Part shown: piece after piece, positions 14,838-27,114 of the stretch
Position numbering within the stretch: position 1 is the stretch's first letter
Layout: the number at the start of each line of letters is the position of its first letter
Source of the DNA: Triops longicaudatus
Taxonomy: Eukaryota > Arthropoda > Branchiopoda > Notostraca > Triopsidae
Direction: 5' to 3'
DNA length: 64,000 nucleotides
Assembly (NCBI GenBank): GCA_022885665.1
Contig: JAGQDJ010000026.1
Location: 310,001-374,000 of the forward strand
Notes under the pieces: generated by a model
Database searches by the model: none
Told to the model about the DNA's origin: nothing
What the model saw: only the letters and a program-made list of their open reading frames with translations
Made by a program: the position numbers and the translations under genes

Positions 14838-17234
14838 GACGGGTATACCGTATTCTGCTCATCGAGTCATGCATGTAAGACAACCCATTTTGTGACCCTA
14901 AACCCTGGAACGCCCCGCACGTCAGTCTAAGCCACTCTAATTTGTCTCAGCGCGTAATTAAAAACGAAATACTGACATTTCGGTGACCCGTCTATAAAAA
15001 GGTCCACGATAAAAGCATAGCAAGGGGCTAAAATAAAATACACGACACAAAAAACGTCCTTTTTGCGCCTTGGTGCACACACACACATAAGAATCCCTTT
15101 AAAACCCTTATCCCTTTTCCGTGAGCAAGTCAGATTAGGTTGTGCACGCAAGAAAATGTTCATTTAGAATACCTCCATCCATTCTAGAGGTCGCTGATAC
15201 AAGTCCGGGACTATTCGCCCCCCAGGCCGGGTTGTCAATCATCAAGAGAGAATCAAGGCTCTCTTTCTTACAACTCCTACCAAGGGACTTCTTCAAAAGG
15301 AAGAAGCTGAGGATAATCAAAGCTGCAGACAATTCAACACGCGTGACCAAGGCGCCTTGTATTGTTATATCTACCAAGGAAAGCTTCGTGTGCGTTAACG
15401 TCGCCGACCATTTGCATAAAAAGGTTTTCGGAAGGCACAGGTGGTCTGTAGGACCAGAAAGGCAGCTTTGCCGTTGCTCTTTTTCAAGGCACGGCACACG
15501 AGCATAAAAATAAATAAAAAGGGGAAAAAAAGAAAAATAAAGTTTATGTGCGAAAAGATGAATCAAGCTACAGGCTTTGGCGTCTTCTTTACAACCCTTT
15601 TGTTTGAAAATTTCGACGCTTTAAGATTGTACACAAGGACAATAGAAGTGAAAAAGCAGTCCCGAGGACCCACAGGATTATAAATTGGTCATAATTTCCG
15701 TTCGGGTTAAGAAGGGACAGATTTCGCTACGCATAACTATCTAATGAAGTAATTAACTTGGGAGAAAAACCTTACGTAAGCACACCGAAAGCACAGTCCA
15801 CCTTTTCCCTCTTTTTGTGTGAGGGCTTAGCGATCTTGTTTGTCGTGAAAGCACGGGAGGTCGACGAAAAAGAAGAAAAGACTTCAAACATTATCTCCTG
15901 CAGGAAATTCACGTAACGTTTCAAGGTTTGCACCTCGGTGGTCTCCTTGTCTTTCATAAAAGACGTGTTTGCGTGCAAATGTCCTCCAACTCAAGTTCTA
16001 CACAGGACCAGGCAAGAAGCCCATTGGGTACAAACGGAAGGTGGAAGAAAAAAGTAAATGGATGTAAATATAACAAGCGCTCTACTAAGTCCTTATTTCT
16101 GTTTCTTCTTCGGGAAAAAAATCACATAATTTCTCCCAAACGAAACTTTTCGCTTGAGCCCCTTTTGACTTTCTTACTTACAGCATTCTACCTTGTGTAG
16201 ATCTTTCGTTTTCTCCCCTTTAGATACGCACGAGACATCATTAGTGCTTCACATGTTTGTGACCCTGTCATTCGTCTGCAGACGAGCGTAATTTCTCCAT
16301 AATAACCGTACCAGCAAGTTTGCAATGTACACGGCTCCGGTACCGTTACGCTTTTGCTCCTCTTGCCAAACTTTCCAAAACAAGTCTAAGGAAAAGACGA
16401 CGTTGGAGTGACGGTGGCACAATTTCGAAAAAACTGGCTTAGCTCTGCTGTAACACGCAAGTCCGTATTTTTTATAATTTCAATTATCGGTTAAAACAAT
16501 TAAAACGCTTAAAAACAGCCCCACCCTTAAACTAGCCGTAAAAAAAAACACATTTTACGTCGCAGTGATTAATATCACAGGGTGGTACTTGGTCGCCAAA
16601 GCTTATCGTGCATCTTTAATGCTCACAAAAATAATTCAAGATGAAACTATGGTGCTTAGTGAATAAATCATGGCACTCAGAAAAACAACACAGGTATAAC
16701 TCCACTGCCCAATTAATGAACGTAATTACAGGACGAGTAATTATATATATGGCCTTTTTCGACGAATTTCTACCTCCCGGAAACTATTAATAGCAGGACG
16801 ACAAATACGCAGTAGGAAGTGCAACACGGCACAGTTCATAGATTTTTATTATTCGGGAGACGTTGCAAATTTTCATTCTGCCAGCGTCACAATTCGCTTC
16901 GCAAACTTTTACAGTCAGAAAAGTTGGCAAGGTTAACCAAAGTTTCGCCAAGCTTAAAACAAAGTTGGCAAAGAGGTAAAATACGTTTTATTAAAAAATC
17001 ACACAACCGTCATCTTTCGAGAAAGCCACTTTTCTATCACAATATTTATAAAATCGGAAACGAGTATTTCTACCAACGAATTTCTTTCCTTTTCCTGTGT
17101 CTGTGATTGTTCTTAATTAATACGCCATAGTAGCTAATGTCTATTGATTTTTCGTTTCTTTTTTAAAAACTATTTTACGCACTCATTTTCCATAAAATAG
17201 GCACCTATGTATATTTCTGCCCTTACTTATGTTA

Positions 17235-17411
17235 CAATAGAACTTCGCTATAACGAAACCTTCTACAACGAACTTTACAGTTACAATAAAAGAACCTAGT
17301 ATGTCTCGATTTAAGTTAAAATACACAAAACGTCATATATAAACGAGCTTATGATATACTGAACAGTTTTTTTTCTCAAACCAGGATGTTCGTTATAACG
17401 AGATTTTGCAA
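17235..17411. mobile_element. pogo/Tigger-like MITE
   Basis: Starts after a TA with CAATAGAACTTCGCTATAAC and ends with GTTCGTTATAACGAGATTTT, an imperfect terminal inverted repeat. The body carries the ataaacgagcttatga and ctgaacagtttttt blocks seen in the other copies. It is about 177 bp and non-coding. It lies about 230 bp beyond the donor of the proximal semaphorin first-exon candidate. Confidence 0.75.
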
Positions 17412-17637
17412 GAATATGCCATTTTTAACTTACGGCCATTCGTTCACCTTGTTTTAGTTTACTTTTCTTTACATTCTTTCAAAGCCAAAGCTTTATTTAT
17501 TATTTATTTAGACCTCTTTTCAACTCCAAGTGAATATTTATTCATTTTTCGGGATGGCGAATGTACGAAAGGGACGTGGACGTTATGGATGGAATAGAGT
17601 TCACTGAAATGTGGCAATCTGATGTTTGAGTGCGTAC

Positions 17638-18016
17638 CTTGATGGTGTCGCTTGCGATGGTTGCAACACGGTGCTTCGAAATAGTCTCGGATGGCGTTCG
17701 GCGACCGGCTATTGCTTTCTGTATCATCTGCCTCGGCAGATATGAAATTCGTCGTCAGCTGAAAAGTATTAGAAGGCTCGGACGAGGCTATGTCTCGCAT
17801 TTGTAAAGCCTCGGCTACGGCCAGTGACAAATCCTCGGGTTCGTCTGCTGGCGGAGCCCCCACGTCACCTCGGCTGCTGGCCGCCACGGGCCCTAGAACA
17901 TCATCCCAATTTGCTTTAGGCTCCTTATGCCGCCGATTGCGTTTCCCGCTCGCTACCGACAACAACAACACAACTAGCAGCCCGAACACTACTTCACGCT
18001 TGGCTACCACTGCCAT
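17638..18016 (-). CDS. Signal-peptide first exon, candidate alternative semaphorin first exon
   Basis: Open from ATG (context GAAAATGGCA) for 126 codons plus one base, then a good donor CAAG|GTACGC. Residues 1-24 form a textbook signal peptide: MAVVAKRE, then the hydrophobic core VVFGLLVVLLLSVA, then SG. The mature part begins with basic KRNRRHK and continues with an acidic, Ala/Ser-rich stretch of low complexity, ending AIRDYFEAPCCNHRKRHHQ. The exon ends in phase 1, exactly what the sema exon at 1251-1338 needs; joining gives HHQ-E-HIRSLTCG. No other gene on the minus strand explains it. It could instead be the first exon of an unrelated secreted protein whose other exons I did not find. If the donor is ignored, the frame stays open to 17504. 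That it is coding is likely; the link to semaphorin is inference. Confidence 0.5.
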
Positions 18017-18730
18017 TTTCTTCAAGAACTTTCCTTTTTTTGTCTTCTACTAGATAAAAAAATACTCCTTCACTTCCAAACTCCTCTTGAGCACTCACGA
18101 TCCTTCAAAAGTTGCCGGTTATTTTTTCTTAAAAAACTCACACACAGTGAGTTTCAAACTCCAGATCGCATGTTATGGACGGAAACCGAAAAAAAACACT
18201 ACAAATACACGCACACGTCGTTGAAAACGCTTTGATCCTTTCAGGTGTATACTTCACACTAAATTATCCCACTTTTCCCTAAAACAGTTAAGGTCGCCGG
18301 CGTAACAATTCCCCTCCTACCGGGTATTTAAGTAATTACCTATGCATCACACGTTCGAACAGGAAGAATCTTTCTGCACCACTATTGCTGTCGCATCGTA
18401 AAACCCACTTTTTTGGGCTACCACAACACCACCGTTACCAGTGAGGTGACGGGATAAGACAAGACGTTTTTCGCGCTGTGAAAAGAAACTTTTTGTGACT
18501 TTGCGAAACAATAGCCCATTAGTACTACAGCCACGAAAGAAAAGCCCTTTTTTAGGGTAAGGGCAATGTGTAACACGTTTTTAACCAAGCTTTACGAAGG
18601 CCATAACGGGACGTTGTAATGAAGGTGGCGTGTTGGCCGACAACACGGGCAGCTTCGGGAGAGCTGCACCGACAAGTGCACCAGACGACGTCTAGCTTGT
18701 AACTAACGACAACAGTCCAGCCGCTACACC

Positions 18731-19009
18731 ATGCCCTCCCTGCCTATACTCCTTTTCGCCCTCTGGCTTCGCCTTGACGCATATCTACCGGGTCTCGAGC
18801 AAACGGATTTGACGCGCGTCCTTAGGAAAACGTGCACAATGCGAAGTTTTCGAGCCTCAAAAGACAGGGACAAGTACCAGAAGTCGTGTAACGAGTTTTC
18901 AAATGTATTGTACTCTACAACATGCAAATCATTCAATAAGGATGAAAGGTTGGCCTGTGACGCTATCACCACATGGAGAACACAGGAGTTGCTTTGTTCT
19001 GTACCTTAA
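18731..19009 (+). CDS. Small Cys-rich secreted protein candidate, 92 aa
   Basis: Intronless ORF from ATG (ACACCATGC). It has a hydrophobic N-terminus (MPSLPILLFALWLRLDA) that could act as a signal peptide. A charged mature region follows with five cysteines (TCTM, SCNE, TCKS, ACDA, LCSV), spaced like a disulfide-stabilised peptide. An AATAAA lies at 19238-19243, about 230 nt past the stop, giving a plausible 3' UTR. It is divergent from the secreted first exon at 18016, with about 715 bp between start codons. I do not recognise a family and the odd number of cysteines is unusual. It could be a chance ORF, so this is a candidate gene. Confidence 0.35.
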   Translation: MPSLPILLFALWLRLDAYLPGLEQTDLTRVLRKTCTMRSFRASKDRDKYQKSCNEFSNVLYSTTCKSFNKDERLACDAITTWRTQELLCSVP

Positions 19010-19237
19010 ATTTAAATGATTTTTTCTTTCAATTACATTTAATGGTAGCAAAAATACAGGTACTGTAAGGTACGTTTAGCACAGATCCTCTTTTTAAAGT
19101 GGGAAAGAAGGATGACGCAAACCCTATCTCAAGCACAAGTGCAGCGTGTGTGGGCCCAATGGTCAAGAATGCAACGCGTTTTTCAGTTTAAAACACCTTG
19201 TTTGAAAGTTAAAGCGGACATTAATGACGTTTAAATG

Positions 19238-19243
19238 AATAAA
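19238..19243 (+). terminator. Poly(A) signal candidate for the 18731-19009 ORF
   Basis: Canonical AATAAA on the plus strand, 229 nt after the stop codon at 19009. Its role depends on the ORF being real. Confidence 0.35.
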
Positions 19244-20014
19244 GTTTGGTGCGAGACTTGGAAATGTAAAAATTTTACGTTTAATTTACATTAATCCTTT
19301 TATGACTCATGAATATGTGCAATTACTTTTTATTTCCTAGGGTATTATTTTTATAAAGATTTCTAATGAGCTCTATGAATATTTTTTTTAATTTACCAAC
19401 ATTTCTATGAATATTCTAGTAATACTACCTAAACGTCCTTTAGAAAGTATGGCTATTGATTTCAATGGACGTTCCTTTATGAACCTTGCTGATCCTTCAT
19501 TAAAACTCAATATCAGCTGTAATGAAACGGGACGGAATGCACTGTGAGACAAGTACAGGCAAATGTTGATTTATACGTGTCTTCTGTTTACGAACAACCC
19601 AGTTATGACGTCTAGCTCTGTGTAATAAGCCCAGCAAAAAATAGGTACAGTGGACATGCTACGTTCGTGTTTGTTGTCCCAGATTGTGAAGCATGATACT
19701 ATAAAAGTTTTCCAAGGCAAGCCAGAAATAGTACTATAACTAAACAGTGCACGTGGGCAGTCGGATCTATAAAACGGGATACACGTAATTTTCCAGTCTC
19801 TAGGATCAGTCATCTACAGACAGTGCTAATTTCGTATTTCAGGTTTGTTAAAAAGGTATCCACGTTTAACGCAGTCTATCTTAACGCTCTCAATTAAAAA
19901 AGCATCCATGCAATTTACTAAGACCAGAACAGAAATACATTTTAACTGTAAAATGTAAGTAGACATTTATAACAATTCTTCGCGAGTTTTGAGCTCCTCG
20001 TGCGAGGTATAATA

Positions 20015-20181
20015 CAATATAATTTTGTTATAACGAACTCCCTTTAACAATGAAGTGTGCGCTACAGTGACGGAATTTAAGTTTCCCGAACTGAAAGTGA
20101 ATAGAAAAATATAACAAAATTCGTATATATCCAAAGTTCATGTCTAATCCGACGAGGTTCGTCATAACGAGATTTTGCTGA
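20015..20181. mobile_element. pogo/Tigger-like MITE
   Basis: Preceded by TA. The left end CAATATAATTTTGTTATAAC and right end GGTTCGTCATAACGAGATTT are imperfect inverted repeats of the shared terminus. About 167 bp, non-coding, same layout as the 17235 copy. Confidence 0.65.
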
Positions 20182-21557
20182 AGTACAGAATGTTCGGAGT
20201 TCACGAAAGACAGTCCATGGGGGCACCAAATTGAGTTACGTTTCTGGAAGTTTCAAAAATCGCAAACTCCCAGATTCAATACCTGCGGCATTTGGCGTCC
20301 AAGGTCTTTTCTGCAAACCACTCGGAACTCGTAACTTTATTTCACACGTAGTCATCTTTATCACTGACAAAGAAGTAAACAGTTGGAGGTGGCATCCTGC
20401 ATTTCTTGGATGCTCCTTGACAGTTCGTTTCTTGTTCTCATGCTATTACTCCTCATTTTTCATTGTAATGCCTTCCTCTCCTTTCTACCATTAACCTGCG
20501 CATTCTCTACGGTATAGACAATATTGCAAGAGAATGTAGTAACACAGGATATGGAAGAAAAACCGAAACCTTGTTATAACAACATGAGCCAAGAATGGTT
20601 TCATATGACAGGTGCGCAACTGTTTTCTCTGTTAGTAATTGATTATTGTACAAACTGACTGCAAAAGTCCCCTTGAGCAAAAGAACGCCTTTTTTGTATA
20701 TTTTCCAAAATTAAAAATAATAAAGACGTAAAAATACACTGGAACAAACCAGCTGTCAACAATCGAGACTGGGGATAAAAATTTTACAAAATAATATTTT
20801 CAAAAATGGCCACACTTTTAAAACGAGCCACAGAAAATCTTTAGGACAGTAAATTGCTGTTTTTTCGGCAAATTTCTGAGTTCCAAATAACCATAAAATG
20901 TTCCCAAATTCGCGGTTGCTAAGGTGGAGTTCTTAAAGTGAGGTATCCTTTCTTTTTTTTTTCACCGAAAAAGACGTGAAGTAGGATGGTACGAGGAACC
21001 GTGTATTAAGCCTAAGGTATGGACGACAGACGGCACGATTTCGCTGAAGAGCATAAATTTTACACCGTTCAGATTTCTAATAAAGGCCTTGATCTGGCTT
21101 GGGGATTGTTCTAAGAGTTAGGAAACTCCCCAAAAAGAAGGAAGGAAGGGTAAAAAGAGTTACCCGTATTAGAGTTCGATGTCGTTAGAGTCACGATATG
21201 AAAAAATAATAAGCTGTGGAAAAAGTAATGAAGTTTTCGTTCGAAATAAGCTTACATGGACCGCAAAGAAGAGATAGAGGAATGAATTAAAGAGCTTGGG
21301 CAAATACAGATTTTCTAATCTCAGAAAGCAATACTCTCTTGGATTATAGTCCACGGCTTCCCACAGGAACACAAAAATGCCCACGAAATCAAACTTTACA
21401 TACACGCAATCTCTGCAGCCATGCTGCAGAACTTTTCTCCCACCGAAAAAACAAACTCCCCACAAGCTGCACATATCTATTATTCCAGTGCATCTATTAA
21501 ATCTTTACTGTAGAAAAAGTTCTCCCACAACCCTCAGCCATCATTTACCCCGAGACG

Positions 21558-21563
<6 letters not shown>

Positions 21564-21590
<27 letters not shown>

Positions 21591-21610
21591 NAAAAAAAAA
21601 AAAAAAAAAA
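21564..21610. repeat. Poly(A) run interrupted by an ambiguous base
   Basis: A27, then N at 21591, then A19. The N is the only ambiguous base I saw in the window and probably marks unresolved homopolymer length. Confidence 0.9.
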
Positions 21611-24600
21611 TATATAAGCCAGCGACTTCTGGAACCTAAAGCCAACGAAACATGTAATTCTCTTCCCACAAAGCTTGTATCATATTTATTTCAAACACAT
21701 ATTCCTCGAGCCCAAAGTCTTTCTCAACTCTCGTTTGCAAAAACGTTCCTTTGAGAAACATGCAAATAATGCCAATTAGGACGCGAACTTCCCAATTAAG
21801 ACCAACAACCTACCCAACATGCTTTACCGTCATATTACAGTCCATTTGTACGCAAGTTGAAGGAAAACGCATTCAAGCTCTACGCCACACTACTTAAAAG
21901 AGACCGATTTACATAAATTATCCATCTCGCTCAGGGTGAGAGGGAGGGAACCTGAAGGGCTCCATCACATACGCTTTAATTTACTATTCCCGGTACAGTA
22001 TTGTTTCGTTGCTATAGTAAGCCCTATGGGAAAACCAATAAGAAGTCCTAATTACAGCTACAAGGCCAAAAACCCGCACGTCCAGTTTACCTTTCATTAA
22101 CTTGACGCAAAAGGGTTCGAAATCTTACCCACTACAACCCCGCGCGATTTTCTTGATCTCCCTACCACCGCATCCACACAAATCAATTTTTAATGACGGA
22201 GATGATTCCGGAATAGCGCAATAAAAAGAGGCGGGTTCTTTAGCGCGTGAAACCTCTGGCGCTGCTCGTAACTTACCTCGTACTTATCGACAGAATGCAT
22301 CTCCGCTTAGTGCTTTTGTCTTTCATTTAAGGGGTTTGTCGGGTTGTCATGTAATCTTCCCTTCCAACGGGTTTCCCTAACCCCTCTTTCGCCCTTTACC
22401 GCCCTCACTGCTTTTTTAATGAGAGTTTTATGAGCTTTTCAAAAATTAAAAGTTTTTTGAAAGTCTCCCTCGTGTTTAATTCCTTCTATTTTTCCTTGCA
22501 ATTTTTTTTGCTGAAAAAAAAAAGAAAAAATACTACTGGACTCCCCATTCCTCCCAAGATGGTTCCCCCTGGTAACATTTGTTCCCAAGCCCACAACAAG
22601 CTTCGTGTCACCTGTCCAATCGTCCTTGGTAACTCACTAAAAAAACAAACTCGGCTAAGATTCGTCTAGGAGCGAAATAAAACGGAACGGAAAAACAACA
22701 ACAAAAAGGACCACGAGATGAAGAAGTATGGAAAGTCCCCCAACATGTGGCGAACGACAAGGACCATAGGGTAAGACGTTAAAAAAAGGTACATACTGCA
22801 TTGGGAAAGTAACTCGTTTCTACTTCCAACTCTGAAAATAACACCGCTGGGAAATCGATCTCTATAACAACTTCCCACTCGACCAGTGTTACATTCCTTG
22901 ATATTTGCATTGACTTCTTCAGGCCACATATGACTATACGGCATACCAACTTGGACGACGCACAAGAAAATGGGATTTTTTTTTTCCGGGGGGCTATCAA
23001 TTTCTGGGGCGGGTGAAAACCACCAAAACTGAATATTCTTTTTCTTGTTGGTGTTGTACAGTCAAGAAAAGCTGTGAAAAAAACGGAACTAACATAGAAA
23101 AAATACAGTGGTGGTTGAAAGGAAACACTGAATGGGATGGACCTTATCGTGACGTCACACTACAATTATTGATTAAAGCGTTGATCTTATCCATACGTCT
23201 TGTTCACATGTCCCGTCAATCTTATTTATCTCTCTTTCCTTGTCTTTTTTTTCAATTTACGCGAAAAAAATAGAACGAAAACCGACTGATTTTTTTTACT
23301 TCCTTTTTTTTCTTCTTATTCCAATTTTTTCTTCTTTATCACGTTTCCTATTCCAGTTTCCCCAAAAATCTATTTACGGAACTAATTAAAGTGCCACAAA
23401 GAGAGACTTCTACCATTATTGGATCGGGAGTGGTAAATCGACAATCCCTCAAAATGAAATTCTTCCAATTTTTTTCATTTTTCATTTTTTTTTACTACAA
23501 GTGTGTACGCTTTTCCGCTTTAGCAATCAATTCCTATTCTGTGACAGCGTCAAATGTCTAGACCATCAAGCTCTCTCGTATACAAGAAATGTTGAATTCT
23601 TTACTCTGGGCTATTTCTTTGGCTCAATAACTCGAGCGAAGTGCTTTTTTGTGCAATCTGACGCCGATGAGAGGTGTTTAGAAGCTCAGCAAGGATTGAA
23701 TCAAGACTCATACACTGCAAGTTCTGATTGTAGCCTATTTTTCTCCGCAAAATGGAGCTGCCGAGTCGCAACGAGTTAAGCTTGCTGGGCTACGATACTT
23801 CACTATACCGTTGTACCGCGGGCGATCCTAGGGGACACATTGCTTTTTTTTTGGTCGATTTTTATTCACAAATCTGCTTATTCTTTGCAAATAGTAGGAC
23901 GTAAACTTTTAAGAGCTTGCTGAGCTAGAACGAGCACACACACCCGCACAGAAAAAAAGCAAGCAACTCTAGCGGGGAAAAAAAATTGTCAGTCGCTCAA
24001 ACGTACTGCGAGAGCTGAAAGACGACAGAACTAAAAATAATTCACGAACCGAAAAAGAAGCAGAAGAGAAAGAAAGTGTGGCATGGGTGAAGATGGGATT
24101 GACGAGGACTCGTCGTGAATGCTGAATGAGGGCGTAGACTGTAGTCGTAGCGAGCACTACACAATCCATACAGTCTTCCCTTCAGTGACATAAAACATCA
24201 CCAAGGAACAAAAAAGGAGCAAGTGAATAAATGTGCAGCGCTATGCCTCTGTGTTACAACACTACCCATATTCTCAGCTACAACGTTGCGAGAAATAAAA
24301 AAAATCAAAATCCCTATTGTTAAGGTGGACTTGTTTTTAAAATAATCCTAACCACGCCTTACGCTTCATTAATTCACAGCCATTCCTCTCACCGGCCGGG
24401 TGAAAATACATGCAAGAATTCCGTTAAGGTCACACAGTGATAACAATAAAAAGCGCCAAAGATCTTAAAGATAAATAATTTGACCCATTAAATTTGGCAA
24501 CTCAATAGCACCGGTATCCTGGAACTCCATGTTTCTACAAATAAAACAACCTATGCAGAAATAACAAAACTTTGGCTACTTTAAATCGCGAAACAATGGC

Positions 24601-24788
24601 GTAAACAGGAAAAGCTGATGACAAACGAAGTAACTTTAACTAAACTGTTAGTGAAATGACTTCGAAATGATTTCTTCCTATTGACATTGTATCTAAACAC
24701 AAAGATACCAATAAGAATCTCTTTCGTGTTCAACGAAATCTCGTTATATCCGGTGGTTTTTCGCAACATTCAGCAGAGTACGCAATCC

Positions 24789-24843
24789 TAATTTAATTTA
24801 AAATTTAATTTAAATTTAATTTAAATTATTTTATTTTATTTAA
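24789..24843. repeat. AT-rich AATTTAA simple repeat
   Basis: Repeated TTTAATTTAAA-like units, near-palindromic, passing into TTTTATTTTATT. Low complexity, no coding content. Confidence 0.8.
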
Positions 24844-27100
24844 CGTAATCTATTTTTATTTTGTACAAAAAAGGATAAAAACATAGAAAGTTATTGTACG
24901 ACGGCATTTTTAGGTTCATGGACGAATACTTACGATAGTTCGATACCCAAAAAACTGGTACTACAGTTATGCAATACTCCGTATGTCAATAACCCATTTT
25001 TATGGACTTCTTTCATGCATGAACATACTTTGGTTGAGAAAATGGTTGATTTGGTTGATACAGAAAATTGTGAAATACAGTGTTAAATAAGAATCTAGGA
25101 CAACAAGCAAAAAATAGCTCATTCAGTGTACCCACTGTCACGGACATTGTTCGGTGACTCTCGGGATTCCTAGCTGTCAACCGTTCATCAAGGTAGCATG
25201 CGTAGAACGGGACAGTGCTTTCCTAACATCGCTGTTATGCAATTAACTATTGTTATTCACTGCATGCCCTTCAACACATTCCACCGTTCTTCATTAGAAA
25301 CCTGGCATAGGCTTGCCCCCCTTGTCGGGTTCCTTTATCTTGGCAACCGTTCATTATAAATAGGTCAATTATTTTTTCCTACATCATCACAGAACATGTT
25401 CTGGCCCTTTTTTATTTTTCTAGCGCGTCTTAGATCATTACTATTGGTAACGCAGCAGTCAGCAAGCGAGCAGCGATCCCGGTTTTTATTTTCCACGAAT
25501 TTTCAATTGTCCTTGAGAAACGTTTAACACAACGGTTCGTGGCGTATTTAACTACGTAGGCGTTTTGAAACTGAATACTACCTAACTCGGCGGCTTTTAA
25601 TCGTTCAACAACGAGCGACAACGAAGCTGGCGTGAAAAAGCCCAACAGAAAAAAAAAAACGAAGGAAGAGCTTAAGTGGGTGGGTGGGCGTCTGAGGAAG
25701 GGTTACAAGTTTCTCGGCAAGCAGTGAAGAAACCGTTAAAGGCTTTCGTCGGATGACACTTCGGTACCAATGAGTCGACTGTAGGATCCATTAGAAGCGG
25801 AGGAAATTTAAGCCTCTTAGTACTCACACGCCAGGAGGGAAAAAAATGCACTCCCAAAAAGTTTACAAGGCCTTAAGCACATGGATCGATCATTAGACTC
25901 AACAAAAGCGTTTTCAAAAAAGTCTACTGTGAAAAGCTTTATTTTATATTTGTTGACAACATTCCCTTCTCAGGATACATGGATAACTGCCCACCGTGTA
26001 AAAATATCCCGTTCATTTAAACGACATTCTATGGAAACCGCTTAATGCAGCCAATGGAACCGGAATACTTTGTCGCATTTTTGTCAATCTAAAACAACCA
26101 CTTGTCTATATAGTAACATTTTCCGAGGCTGTTAGAGATAGCTAGTGTATAAACCAAACAAAATCTCTGCAATTTACTGAGCTACTCTTTTTTTTAATAT
26201 AAAACGATGTTTTAAAAAATCCAAGGTGTTCTACGGACATTTAATATTCCCATTTCGTTGGCAACCGAATTCATTGTACCCTGCACCGAAAGTGTTATAA
26301 CACGAAAATTGCTTTCCTGCTGTCTAAATAGTATTATCTTTGTATTCAGAACCAATAAAAACTGTTCCAAATGATTCACAAACATGAACTACTCCCGTTG
26401 CCACACGAAATACTGGCTATGTTCCCCACGTGCTTTGAAATATGCATGCACACTTTTTGTCTTATTGGCAACCACCGAAGATAACTCACTTAGCAAGCGC
26501 TGAGGATTGCGAGACAAAAGCGTCGTTCATAATCTGACTTCTTTTTTGCAGATACCTCCACTTTAAGAACATCACTTGGCATTGCAGTAAAAGTTAAACC
26601 CCTTAAAATTGGCTTCTATCTTTGCTATCCTAGATGTCAAAAAACTTGCTGGACTACTCGTAAAGACACAAAAAAAACTGACAATGCTGACATCCATCAA
26701 TGCAACAATAAACTTCGTTATCCAAATAAGGTTTGAAAGGTGTGATGTATAATGACGTACCTTACAAACGCTGCTTATTTTCTTGAAAGAATTACAAAAA
26801 AATTACGTATTTATTTTTTTTTTTTTTTGCGTGAGCTCATTGATCACAAAATATTTTTTCGTTTGAATAATCTCCCTAATTTGCTTTCAAGTTTCCGAAG
26901 GTAAGTACGGCATTGTAACCCATTCCCCTATCAAATTCACGTTCCTCCTCTTGGTGGGAAAAATGGGAACGTAATCCCGCGAACAAGGAAGCTTAAGACT
27001 CAACATAATCCTTGGGCGCATTCTACAAAAACTGTCACAACAGCAGCATTATTGCGACTTCGGGTACGCCAGACTAACATAAGACCCTGAGCCACACACT

Positions 27101-27114
27101 GGGGGGGGGGGGGG
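27101..27114. repeat. G14 homopolymer
   Basis: Fourteen consecutive G; simple repeat. Confidence 0.9.

Larger units (their letters stand above)
1339..17637. other. Long non-coding stretch, inferred semaphorin intron
   Basis: About 16.3 kb with no exon I can support. It holds pogo-like MITE remnants (4678-5020 and 17235-17411), a poly(A) run at 9180-9208, a G run at 8893-8902 and a C run at 14826-14837. ORFs of 100-224 codons here (for example minus 6517-7191) show no recognisable domain or splice context. Several plus-strand pyrimidine-rich tracts occur (about 3.6-4.05 kb and 11.4-11.6 kb). If the semaphorin model is right, this is the intron between the proximal first exon and the sema exon. 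Confidence 0.5.

Noticed and set aside
15135..15566. Overlapping long ORFs on both strands
   Set aside because: The plus frame opens at GTG. Neither peptide resembles a known family, and overlapping antisense frames suggest low stop density rather than coding.
25430..25645. Minus ORF with an acceptor-like CACGCCAG in the right phase to follow the distal signal-peptide exon
   Set aside because: It reads to a stop after about 65 codons with no semaphorin or other recognisable similarity; the phase match alone is a one-in-three chance.
26822..26904. Plus segment between a long T tract and a GTAAGT donor, open in one frame
   Set aside because: The peptide is low complexity (Leu/Phe/Asn) with no family similarity, and the acceptor GCGTGAG is weak.
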